This document shows positions 1 through 10,210 of a stretch of DNA of 64,000 nt, piece by piece (the stretch's first letter is position 1; every line of letters starts with the position of its first letter). Under the pieces are notes generated by a model. That model worked only from the letters and a program-made list of their open reading frames with translations. It searched no databases and had not been told where the DNA came from. Source of the DNA: Gymnopus androsaceus JB14 (taxonomy: Eukaryota; Basidiomycota; Agaricomycetes; Agaricales; Omphalotaceae); assembly GCA_009733575.1 (NCBI GenBank), contig ML769617.1, positions 46,827 to 110,826 of the forward strand, written 5' to 3'. Position numbers and translations under genes: made by a program.

Positions 1-2178
1 CAATTTTTTGGGCTGTGTCTGGAAGAACCCATTGCAAAAGCTGTCCTGAACTTCGGTTGGTCTGGGACTGCCCATATTCTAACAGAGCACGTTTTAAATC
101 ACTTGCTCCTTCTTCAAAGCTTTCAAGAAATCTGGCAATATTGTCATGGCCATTCATAACAGCCACCACCCGTGCCTCTTCATGATTCCCTCCCAGATAG
201 TCCCCTGCAATGCACTCCTTTACACTGCGGATGAGTCCCTTTTGTGCAGCATAGTAGAGTGGTTTGTGGATTGTATCTACCTGCACTGGGAGCTCTGCTA
301 CTGCTTCCCTGATTCCAATCCTTTCCAGTTTATATCCTTCATATATTGTTGCCCAATTCAGAAAATGGTGGCTGTCTTTCTTTAAAATAATCCTGGTCAA
401 ACCATGGAGAGGACTTTCTTTGTCCATTTCTTCAATTGGCTTTGTGTGGTCTGGCCAATATTTTGCTGCATAAAGCGCCAATGGATAGTGTACAACCAGG
501 TTTTCACCTTCAACCACATCCCCATTGAGCTGCAGGAGGTATATGATGCATGCTTGTGCTATTGTATCATGTGCTAGCTGCTCATTGATATGGAGACCGA
601 TTGATTGCAACAGATAGGAAGTATTGATGATAAAGTCCTTCACAGAACTGTGGACTAGTTGTATAACACCCTTGTTGTCCACAGTAACAAGACTTGAATC
701 AATAATCCTGTGCAATTTGACATTGATGTGGGAGCCATGATGAGCCTGCTGCAAGCTCAGGTTTATATTGAGGACTTCCAAGACCTCTTTCCAGTGCAGT
801 GGTTGATATGCATGAGTGATCCACATCAAGAGATGATATGCATCCTCCTGATTACCACTCTGCTTGATCCTGGACAGAGCTTGAATATATGTTTCCTCAA
901 TATCATGTGGAGTTTTTTCTAGTGCTTTCTCGATTGCAAGGATGGTACCACAGTATTCCAATGCATTCATTTGAAACTCCGCCCAGCGAAATCTGCAATG
1001 TTTGCAACGTTTGAGCATGGAAAAACACTACTTTTACCATTACTTACAGTCCTTCACTTTGTTTCACCAATGTTGCCTGAATGTGTTCTTGCATGTCTTG
1101 ATTGAAACTAAACTCCTTCATCCTCTGCATGAGGTAAATGGCAATGTCCCCATTAATCCTGGAATCATCACCATCTATTTCAATGACTGAACCAGCTTCA
1201 ATCCCATCTGGCTGATAGCGACTTGTGATGGCAATACCAATGCTGGCAGAATGCTCAACCAGCCATTTTGTGACAGGCAAAATTTCTGAGCATTCATTCA
1301 TTCCATCAATTATAAGATACCCCAGGTTCAGAGACCCTAGGTCCAGAGACTCAAGGATAGTGTTCAATGAGGCCTCTAGTTCCGTGTTAGTGGGATTTCC
1401 ACTTCCACTATGGCGTTTCTGGAAAAGTGTATCTAGTGCAGGATGAATGAAATGTGGTTTCAAACCCATCTGTTGCAAGAGGGCTAAAAGAAATCCACGG
1501 TACCCAGAACCATGGCCTGATTGGTGATGAGAATCAAAAAAGTAGTACCCCACCAGCGTTGGATTGGTATTGTGGAGATCTTGAATAATTATTGACCTAT
1601 ATAGATATAACTTTTATCACCCATTCTCAATCACTAGTAAGTATTGCTGTTATACTCACGAAAGCACTGTTTTCCCTGATCCAGCTAGCACATTATATTA
1701 ATACACTGATTTCTGTTTATATTACAGTAACACAGCTTACCTTTTCCCTGTATCCATAATATATTGCGATGATTCTTCCAATCCATGTATTCTTGATCTT
1801 CAAGCATCCACTGGCCAGTCTGGCTGACTTTCTTGTTTAATGCAGTGATAAAGCTAGCAGAATAATCTGGAGCATTGAGCCACTGTTTAACTGTATTTTG
1901 TTCATCATATGCTAGTTGTGGCCTGTCAATATAATTCAGTGCAGCAAAAGATAAAACTTTACAGATGACTTGATTAAAATGTCCACCAGATATACTAAAA
2001 TTGCTTGCATTGGGGAATATGCTGCATACAAAAATAATATTAACTTTTACCAACACTGATCATAAGTAGTTCCCACTCACTCTCCATATGACCTGAATGC
2101 AATCCAATGATCAACAAGAAAATGCTAAGAAGTTACATATACTAACCTGAACGCTGGCCCTTCTGGTTGTGCACTCAT
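1..2178 (-). CDS. NACHT-ankyrin STAND protein, C-terminus beyond window edge
   Basis: Fungal NLR-like signalling NTPase, probably cytosolic and involved in recognition or programmed response. I chose ATG at 2178; exon 1 reads MSAQPEGPAF and splices at 2147/2146. A later exon carries the motif ISGGHFNQV seen in many basidiomycete STAND proteins, then TVKQWLNAPDYSASF. The Walker A loop is created by splicing: ILWIQGK ends one exon and AGSGKTVLS begins the next, across an intron at about 1685-1735. Walker B is LIIDGMNEC near 1290-1320. Downstream the frame stays open, with TPHDIEETYIQALSRI (typical of the region after NACHT) and ankyrin-like units such as KPLYYAAQKGLIRSVKECI at 130-250. The rest of the ankyrin array lies left of base 1. 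Domain calls are by motif reading. Function is inferred from the family. Confidence 0.85.
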
Positions 2179-2237
2179 ACTGGTGATGATGGGAGGAAGC
2201 GAGAATGAATGATGACAAGCAGATGACAAGGGAATAC

Positions 2238-2244
2238 TTATATA
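2238..2244 (-). promoter_or_regulatory. TATA box of the NACHT-ankyrin gene
   Basis: TATATAAG reads on the minus strand about 60 bases upstream of the chosen ATG at 2178, a usual spacing for basidiomycete core promoters. Confidence 0.5.
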
Positions 2245-2782
2245 CCTAGTTGAGTTTGGTTATATTTGTTTGATTGATAGGCACATTGCTCAATTGAACA
2301 TGTGAACATGGACTGCATGGCGTTCCTAGAACAAAATATCACTTCAGTGCACGGCATTTCTCGACAATTGACGCGTGGTTGGAGGGAGGTGAGCGAGAAG
2401 ACGAGGTTCGCAGTTTGAGAAGTGGCAGACTGAGGAGCGACGCAAGGAGGATAGCGAGGAAATAACGATAACGTATCATGAGATAAGGCAAGAAGATCAT
2501 GGGATACGCGTCGCCGCGGGAATCATTGTGGACACGCTTTGTGATAAGCGCCGAAATCTCACTTTATGCCTTCCTCCTTCGAAGAAGAACCAAACGTTAT
2601 CTGTAAAATGCAAGTATAGCTCTTGAATGTTTAGATATCCGGCTAATTTTCTAATAGATGTTGCCGCCAAGTTTCTCGATACACTTGTTCAGAATGCAAT
2701 CTACCATATTGCTCTTTGACTTGCTTCAAATCTCCAGCAAGCTTGTTTTATCACGAATCTTGGTTAACTAAACCTAAAACTA

Positions 2783-2865
2783 TGGATAATTCTTTTTGAC
2801 AACCCTGTTGGAGGGTTGTTAGCAAGTAACAACCCTCAAGGCTCCGGGCGTCACACCGGAGTCCC
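2783..2865 (+). repeat. diverged direct repeat, copy A
   Basis: Shares TGGATAATTCT, then GACAACCCTGTTG, then CAACCCT and CGTCAC.CCGGAGT in the same order with 3715-3803. The middle is itself partly palindromic (ACAACCC...GGGTTGT). It may be a fragment of an old mobile element; no ends or target duplication were seen. Confidence 0.5.
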
Positions 2866-3714
2866 AGTGGGTCACACAAGCGTCAAGATATTACTATTAT
2901 TATTTCTATGTATCTCGTTGCAAAGATGTAACCTGGGTGTCAATAATAAGTCAGAATGTTGCAATCATCCCAACATGTCCTCCCTCAAGCACAAATCATG
3001 TCCGTCTCCAATAATTCTGTCTTGATCACAGCAAATATGCCTAGGATGATGGAGTTGATTAGCGAATGGTTTGTTGATTGATAAGGAGATGTGAACATTG
3101 AAGGAATGGGATACTTAGCACTGTATGAAACTGCAAAACAGGAGGCCGACTCACTTACTGCCATTGAGCTCGCGCGAGTCTCTGCTGTCTATCAGATTCA
3201 AGTCCATGCTCGGATTCTTGCTAAAGTGGATGCTGGACATCCGAGTCATTGTTTTTGATGCACTTTCAATATAAATGTTCATAGTCTTGCGGTCGTGATT
3301 TGTAGGATGGTGTGTGTTCTCCATTGCAAGTGGCGTCAATGGTATGGAAGGAAGGAAAGATGCAACAAGCGCTTCCGGCATAAACTCGGCGTGACAGCAA
3401 TCATTTGACTTTTCAGGGATTGTCAGGCGCCAACGGGGTTGCCAAAAAGAATTATCCTAAAACTATCATAGGCCCACGCAAATTGCTCGTAAGCCTTTTA
3501 CAAGAAACAAATCGAAACCGAAATCCGATCTGAATCGTCAAAATCTGCAGAGGAACGCCAGAACTGCTCAAACGGTTCGAAGAAGACAGTCTGGACGATG
3601 ATATGGCCGATGAGGAAGAATCTGAGGTAGATGATCTAGCGGAACGTTTCTCAGGTGTTGACATTGGTGCGAGACTTGTTCTTTCTGTCATAATCTTGAA
3701 CTTATTACAATCTG

Positions 3715-3803
3715 TGGATAATTCTATTAGACAACCCTGTTGATTGAAAACAACCCTTTCTGAAGCTCTTTCGACCATTTTGCGCGCCCGTCACGCCGGA
3801 GTT
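3715..3803 (+). repeat. diverged direct repeat, copy B
   Basis: Second copy of the repeat at 2783-2865 in the same orientation, about 930 bases away. The shared blocks are TGGATAATTCT, GACAACCCTGTTG, CAACCCT and GTCACGCCGGAGT, with unrelated sequence between blocks. Confidence 0.5.
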
Positions 3804-3934
3804 TGCCAGAAACACGTGTCCTTCACTCTTGGCCATGTCGTGTGGTTCTCATTCATCCCCGGAGCTGCTGCCAGCGTGCCGGGCCGCACAAGGATTAAAC
3901 CGAATCGGAGAGATTTGGTCAATGTCACTACGCA

Positions 3935-4095
3935 TACAAATTAGTAGCTATCGCTTGAATATCTTTCTCCAGCCTTTTCCCTGATCTTTTTGTCCATAGT
4001 AAAAGTACAAACCCGAGCATTTCTTTTCGCTAGGCTATTGAGCTAGATGTTTAAGGCCAGCTTTGACCGGGCCAAATTTGGCAAGGACATTCCGA
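3935..4095 (+). repeat. dispersed repeat, inverted relative to 60070-60245
   Basis: Shared words in order are ATATCTTTCTCCA, TTTGTCCATAGTAAAAG, CCAGCTTTGAC, GGGCCAAATTT and TTTGGCAAG. They also occur on the minus strand at 60070-60245. The two copies are clearly homologous but diverged and lie about 56 kb apart, which fits an old transposon family. No coding content was seen. Confidence 0.65.
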
Positions 4096-5404
4096 CTTTG
4101 GTTTTAGAAATTAATATTCCGTAATCTCATTCAATCCACAGCCCCCACTGTCACTGCTAGTTTGTTTGGGCTCGCTTGGCGTTCGAGACGAAATCCGCTT
4201 ACCTACTTAGGTGGTCTAGATAGTACTTGCAGCAATTAAATATTGAATAAAGACATCATCTTGCCTACATAGATTGAGAATCTGAACTTACTAACCTCCC
4301 CATTAATTCGAATCATAGAGACCAGTATAAAATTCATTAACTTTCATTAACGGCCACAAAGGCAGACGCCAGGATGGAGAGGATGGAGAAAATGTGGCTG
4401 AATTTCATCGTTCGAACTTGGGTTGAGGGAACGCATTTTGCTTTGCGGTCTTTATACACTTCAAGCGGTGGGTTTCTGACTAAGATACCAAGCTAACAAC
4501 CAGGCGAGCACCGGTGAGGCTCAGGTTAATTTAGCTAACAGTGGTATGGGGCAGCGGTAGGAGAGTGATGGTGAAGCCACTAAAGTGCTAAGTGCTTATT
4601 ATAATTTATTAGTGCCAAAACCTAAGTGCGCTTGGAGGATTTAAATTGATATTACTTGGGGTAAGGCTAGAGCTAATTGAGCGAGCCAACAACTCACTCT
4701 GTAACGCGCTCACGGTGGGGCTGGGACCTGCAACACAGGCCAAGTAGAAAGCTTGTGTAGCCAGTAGCATGGAGATTGTATATACGGCGTGTCTGTAAGT
4801 ACGAGTGAAGGAGAAAGCACCTGCGAGTTCCGAGTTACTTATCGTACAATCAAATAAGTATGAATATGTATTTCCTAAGAAGTTCTAATACGGCTCTAGT
4901 GGCTAAAAGGACTTTTTACGCTGCGATCCACTCGGGTTGTTGATGATGCCACTTGTTACCGAGTTGCACTAGTGCTAGTGGAGGTAAATTCCTTTCAAGT
5001 TATAATTATCGTTTCGAGGGGTTGAGTTATGGTTTCGAGCAGTTGATGCAAGATAGGCCAACGATTCTTGCAGTCCTGTTAACTCCACTTCATAGTACAT
5101 GATCGTTTTCGCTTGGACTCCGGTTCTAGAATTTGCGCAGTACAAAGATTTTACGGCTATACTCGGAACAGAATTTCAGATCTGGTGTGTCCGCTGATAT
5201 GTCAGTTCAAGAAAGTTCGAGAGTCTGGAAGGAGATATTTTGTTTTCAGAAGAGATAGGTCTTCGCTTTCTCCCAGCATCGCTGATGATCTAATACATGC
5301 ACATCGTCGCATCAACAGGAATTTGCCTCTGATTGAAATTAGTTTCCGCCAAAGCCGAAAAGATTAATATTTCAGTATGATACTGCGGAAAGTTGAAAGA
5401 AGTA

Positions 5405-5580
5405 AGTGCTAGTAGCAAGATACCTCTAGAGAAACTAGAGAAACTCTTCAGGAGTGGGCTCTTCTGTCCCACAATGTGTTTTATGATACTACCGTAGCAT
5501 GAACATTGGTCAATATGACACTGAATTTGATTATGACTCATGAGTACGAACCTTCCAATCCTCTGCTTGACAGGCTATCA
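5405..5580 (+). repeat. duplicated fragment, copy 1
   Basis: Resembles 6575-6752: both contain GTGGGCTCTTC, TATGTTTTATG or TGTGTTTTATG, TCAATATGA, and CGAACCTTCCAATCCTCTGC followed by TTGACAGGCT. Similarity stops after the last block. The longer frame of copy 2 is broken here, so this copy is probably non-coding. Confidence 0.6.
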
Positions 5581-6119
5581 AACAATACCCTAGAATCATC
5601 CTCAGATGTTGCTCCAGTCGCATACAGTGACAAATACTCACGCGTTAATTTGCATTTGCTGCACACCTGGCGGCTTCGCTTTCTTCTCCCCGCAATCTGC
5701 CCGACAACACTTGCGCTTAACATAGTACCTGCGCATCCCTTCTTCTTCCCTCATGTCATCACCATTTCGACGTCAACGAATACGCCGCGAACACGAGAGG
5801 ACTAATTAAGAGCGGCTACTAAAATACACCGAGATTCTAGTAATAGCAAATGCGAAATGCGAAGAGGATGAACAAGAACACGGCCTGGGCTTCAACACGT
5901 CCGCGTTCAGATGCGTCGCGGGGGGTGCATACAACCGACATACAAACGACATCTCTTGGCACTCCAAAACATTCTATACTACATACGATAGGATTTTCCT
6001 ATTACCAAGGCACATATCGTGACAGGAAGAATATTAACGGAGCCGACTCTCCTGATCCACAGCAATGTTTGTATTCATCGCTGCATACCCTCATCGGCAT
6101 TTGAATGCTAGCGTTGGTG

Positions 6120-6126
6120 TATAAAA
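6120..6126 (+). promoter_or_regulatory. TATA box of the small gene at 6175
   Basis: TATAAAA lies 49 bases upstream of the ATG at 6175. The spacing is nearly the same as for the other TATA-bearing genes here. Confidence 0.6.
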
Positions 6127-6174
6127 GGTGGCCGTTCTCTGCACGTTCACTTCGTCAAACCTCTACACCTAAGC

Positions 6175-6516
6175 ATGGGTTTTTTTCAAACTGTCTTCAA
6201 CACTGTCAAGAAAGTTGTGGTCGAAGTAAGCCTTCTCCTGTCTCTTTTCATCCTGTTCTACTTCATTACGAATCGCTAATCGATCGCGTTCGCAGGTCAC
6301 CCCCTCTGGGATTGTGAAGCAGATTGGGAATCTAACTTCTATAATCGCTGAAGCTGTCCCTGGTGTCGGTGCGAATTTCCGAACCATGAATCTACGCCGA
6401 TATTGTTGCTAATAACATCTCACCCAGGGCCGTTCCTTAACCATGCCGTTCCGACTCTCACCTCAACTTTCAGTGAGGGACCGTTCGATGGCTCTCATTC
6501 AGATCCAGGAACCTAA
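6175..6516 (+). CDS. small three-exon gene encoding an unknown 70-residue protein
   Basis: Exons 6175-6225, 6296-6368 and 6428-6516 join in frame. Introns have GTAAGC...CGCAG and GTGCGA...CCCAG ends, and each holds a branch-point-like CTAAT (the second inside TGCTAATAAC). A TATA box stands 49 bases before the ATG. The product begins MGFFQTVFNTVKKVVVE, continues VTPSGIVKQIGNLTSIIAEA and ends near HSDPGT. It has no secretion signal or cysteine. The N-terminal 40 residues alternate hydrophobic and basic/polar positions as an amphipathic helix would; the tail is Pro/Ser/Thr/Asp-rich. I do not recognise the family. Without the second intron the frame would stop at 6412 after 56 residues. A real gene is likely because core promoter, introns and frame agree; the function is unknown. 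Confidence 0.6.
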
Positions 6517-6574
6517 GGATTTGAAAGATATATAGCTGTACATAAAGGAAGTTGGAATCTTACAATAAGCTGGA

Positions 6575-6890
6575 ACTCATAAGATTTGGCTGGGACATGT
6601 TCGCTTGAGGCTAGAGATACTTTGCAGGGGTGGGCTCTTCCATTCCACAGTATGTTTTATGGTACTGCAGCACGAATACTCGTCAATATGATCCCGAATC
6701 TGAGTATGAACACGAACCTTCCAATCCTCTGCTTGACAGGCTGTTTTCCCTCATGTCGTCAAGTCGGCGCTCGGGTTCAGACATCGCTACTCTTTCTGCA
6801 TCCCGCATTGTCTTTTGCGCCTTTCTCTACACGCAGGTGATTCCATTGATTACATTCTTCCTTGTCCTTCTCAGTCATTCCTGACCAGCT
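6575..6890 (+). pseudogene. possible gene fragment, copy 2 of duplicated sequence
   Basis: The stretch 6575-6752 matches 5405-5580. Here one frame stays open and reads QYDPESEYEHEPSNPLLDRL followed by a Ser-rich segment (FSLMSSSRRSGSDIA), ending near a possible GT splice site at 6837. No start exon, stop exon or family was identified. It may be an exon of a lost gene or of an unresolved one. Confidence 0.3.
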
Positions 6891-6944
6891 CAAGTCCATT
6901 GGCCAGTTCCAGAATCCATATCTCCTGGAACCAGATATGTTTTG

Positions 6945-7477
6945 TCACCTCACCACCTCGCGCAGCGATCCAAGGTCTGAGGTACACTGTGGGATCCACT
7001 GACTATGCTGCTCATTCGCGTCCGGGACAATGAGATAACGAACGCCGTGTTGCGCTTCTTCTCCAGTTCTGTTTGATTGGTAACCCATCTGTTGAATGAA
7101 AGAGTGAAGTACAGTGAAGAAAGGGAGTTTAACTAGCATACCTCTACATTGTACCCCCGCCGGTGAAGATACACGTCGAGATAGAATAACACTCCTGAGC
7201 GCGCGCGCAAGTCGAACTGCTGAACATTCTTCACGTCAAGGAGCTTCTCGAGTATGTCCATACGCCCTGCACGATAGAATAAAAGCGCTATTCCGCAAGG
7301 GCCCGTAATCTTTGGGGATTCATGGTGTTGACTTTCTCCGTCAATGCCAGATTTAATGACTTTGGGATAGTCTTCTCCCAACGATGCAGGCCCAAGAAGG
7401 TCGGTATCGAGAAATCGAATCTAAGTAATGTTAGAATATTCTTTTCACTTTGAAAGCACTCTTACCACGCCGTACAT
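6945..7477 (-). CDS. hypothetical protein, three exons, 144 residues
   Basis: Exons 7477-7466, 7420-7142 and 7088-6945 join in frame with GTAAGA...TTAG and GTATGC...CAACAG introns. The product starts MYGVIRFLDTDLLGPASLGE, has a middle segment LLFYRAGRMDILEKLL, then LRARSGVLFYLDVYLHRRGY, and ends near SLREVVR. I do not recognise a family. No signal peptide or transmembrane segment was seen. The frame also stays open some 60 bases upstream of the ATG without another ATG, so an upstream exon is possible. The gene is head-to-head with TRM1, and an upstream TRM1 start (7493) would nearly touch it. Confidence 0.45.
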
Positions 7478-7654
7478 GTCAGAAAACGCGTCGTGGTACA
7501 GTGGAAAGACGCGTCCAAATTGAAATTCAATCCCAACTTTGAAATTTCGCCTGCCGAATTCGGGCCGTTATCCAATCTCTCGACTTTAGCATTGGCTTCT
7601 CCTTTTCTTCAGCCTTCGCGGCTTTCCACGAAAATCTACACGGCTCTACGATTC

Positions 7655-10000
7655 ATGTCTTCTTCAGTTCCCCCAGCAACACCAGCTGTACCGGTTCCAG
7701 ACGGTTTCAGACTACACACAGAAAACAATGCGCATATCCTAATGGCAGAAAATGAAGCCTTCTTAAACCCAGTCCAGGAATTCAACAGAGATTTGAGCGT
7801 CGCATGCATTCGAACTTGGAGCGAAGAGTTGAACAAGGCCAAGCAGGCAAGGTGGGCACTTGCACGGGAGAGAAAAAGTTTGAAAGCGAAGGAAGGTTCA
7901 GCCAAGAAGCGGCAGAAAGGTACGAGTAGTTTTATACTGTAAAGCAAGCCTTTGCCAACCTTGTTTGTATTATAGTAAATCAATTTGACGCAGTTGTTGT
8001 AGACCCGGAATCAGCACCACCATCGGAACTCGCGCAGGCGGAACCACACGCAGAGGCTGAAGCAGAGTCTTCGAGAAAACCAGAGGTAAACTTGCAATAT
8101 TACACAGTGTAATTCCTTCATTAATCTTTGCGTATCAGACGAAGTCTGACTACAAAATCACTATTCTTGAAGCTCTTTCTGCAACCGGGCTCCGTTCAAT
8201 CCGTTACGCAAAAGAGATCCCACTGGTCAAGTTCGCGCTTCATCTGCTGCTTGTATACTTCAACTTATGCACGACTCAGATATGTTCTAGCCAATGACCT
8301 CTCTTCCGTTGCTAATTGCCGCGATGACAAGAAACGTCGAGTTGAATGGTCTTGGTCCGGAAAAAGAGTCACACGAGAGCTCGGAGAAGAAAGGAAAGCC
8401 AAATCTCGGCAAGGTCAGAATAAACGAGGGAGATGCTTGGTGAACCCTAAAATATCTTCATCATCCGAATTCATGCTGATCAATCGAACAGTACTCTCCT
8501 GTATAGTCATCGTACCGACCGAGTGGATGTTGTCGATCTCGATCCGTATGGCACCGCTGCACCATTCATCGACGCTGCTATTCAGGCAGTAAAAGACGAG
8601 GGTGAGTGCTGACTCCTGCTAATATCAACCAAGAACCTAACGAAATTCCTAGGTCTCCTTTGCATAACTTGCACCGATCTATCCATCCTTGCTACCAACA
8701 ACTATCCTGAAAAATGGTGCCTTTTATCTCAGGTTACCCGGTATTAGTCGCTTATCTGATGCGCTAGTTTCTCCAACTATGGTGGTCTGCCTGTGAAAGC
8801 GGAATACAGCCATGAAGCCGCACGTTCATCTTTTGCTATCCTTTCTTCCTAACGCTTACCTTGTCAATCACAGGCTCTCCGTCTTGTTCTTCACACCGCA
8901 TCTACCTCTGCTTCAAGATATGGGCGGTATATCGAACCCTTGTTGTCCCTTTCTATTGACTTCTACGTTCGCTTGTTTATCCGGGTTAATACCTCCCCAT
9001 CTCAAGTCAAAAGGGCAGTAATGTGAGTACCATACTATGGACATCGTATGATTGCCACTCAATTTATCACGCAGCAAAACCGCGACCTATTACATTTGCA
9101 CATCCTGTCAGAGCTTCTACGAACAACCTCTGGCTCGACTGGTAGAGAAGCAGGGAGCAGGAGATAATGTCAATTTACTTTTCAAGACGCAACCGGGACC
9201 GCCTGTAGGAAACAAATGCGCCGAGTGCGATTCCATTCTCCATGTATGTCCGTGTTTCGCTCGGTCGATTGCGAAACTCAAGTTGAACAAATAGCTCGCC
9301 GGTCCAATGTGGTCTGGTCCTATTCACGATACGGATTTTGTCTCAAAAGTACTCGAACATACCGAAACAAACACAGAGCAGTATGGTACAGCTGCCCGAA
9401 TGAAGGGTATGCTTACTGTAGCGAAAGAGGTATGCCGTCCTAATGCGAATTTTGTACTATCATTGACCGTTTGCCATAGGAGCTTCATACACCATTCTAC
9501 TTTACTCCTACAAAAGTCGCCGGTTTCTTCCATTGCCAAACTCCATCTCTGGAAGAGACAACGTACGTTTTATTTTCTTGTAGGTTGCTCACTCTACTCA
9601 TCTTTCATCCAGCTCTGCTCTCCTCCATGCAGGCCACCAAGTTTCTCGTTCCCATGCATCTCCGGGTTCTTTGAAAACAACTGGGTCCTCCCAGGATATA
9701 ATGGACGTTTTCCGCTCATGGGTGAAGAAAAACCCAATCAAAAATGTTTCAGAGACTTCACCAGCTCTTCGTTTGTTGGCGAAAGAGCCTAGGTAAATAG
9801 TTTTCATTTATTAGGGATGGTTGCTAACATTTTTATTCGATTCCAGAGTGGAAGCCAATTTTACAAAGCATCCCCGTTCTGTTACATCGTCGTCTAAAGT
9901 TAAGATAGTGAGGTATCCAGAGATGCCAGCTAATTGGGGACCTGGTAGTCGACCGGTTGCGAAGGGAGGTAATAAGAGGAAGAGGAAAGACGACAATTAG
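7655..10000 (+). CDS. TRM1: tRNA (guanine26-N2)-dimethyltransferase
   Basis: Trm1 uses S-adenosylmethionine to form N2,N2-dimethylguanosine at position 26 of tRNAs in nucleus and mitochondria. The first exon reads [15 protein letters not shown] and [18 protein letters not shown], a family hallmark. The SAM-binding core is [20 protein letters not shown]. The catalytic-region motif [16 protein letters not shown] follows, then [15 protein letters not shown]-terminal zinc-type segment pairs CTSCQ with CAEC. The end is basic ([10 protein letters not shown]), stop at 9998-10000. Several introns interrupt the gene. The same frame is open back to ATG 7493, and the extra segment (LSTLALASPFLQPSRLSTKI) is rich in Arg/Lys/Ser with few acids, so a longer mitochondrial form is plausible, as known for yeast Trm1. 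Exon limits were read from splice consensus. Confidence 0.92.
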
Positions 10001-10210
10001 GTATCGTACCAGACAGAGGAAGAGTGATGTTATCATACAGTAAGTAGTAATCCACGAGATGCTATCTACTAGGTACAAAAAAACAATGATATCAGTAGCG
10101 TTATATAGATAGAGGACAACATGGGTGAGTAACATGATGAAAACAAGCAAAGGATCGGAACGACATTGTCATATGTATAATAACCAGTACTGTGATAGTC
10201 CAAGAGATAC

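Larger units (their letters stand above)
2245..6119. other. gene-poor region with diverged repeats
   Basis: No convincing gene was seen in about 3.9 kb. Short open frames at 3151-3381 and 3452-3778 (minus) are Ser- or low-complexity-rich and lack recognisable motifs or a splice pattern. The region contains copies of three diverged repeat families that are listed separately. Parts near 4.2-5.0 kb are AT-rich and featureless. Confidence 0.55.

Noticed and set aside
3151..3778. Two minus-strand open frames of 76 and 108 codons
   Set aside because: Ser-rich, no family motif, and next to old repeats; chance frames or decayed sequence.
8128..8592. Open frame of 154 codons on the plus strand
   Set aside because: It crosses TRM1 exons and introns in a wrong frame; the conserved TRM1 motifs lie in the other frames.
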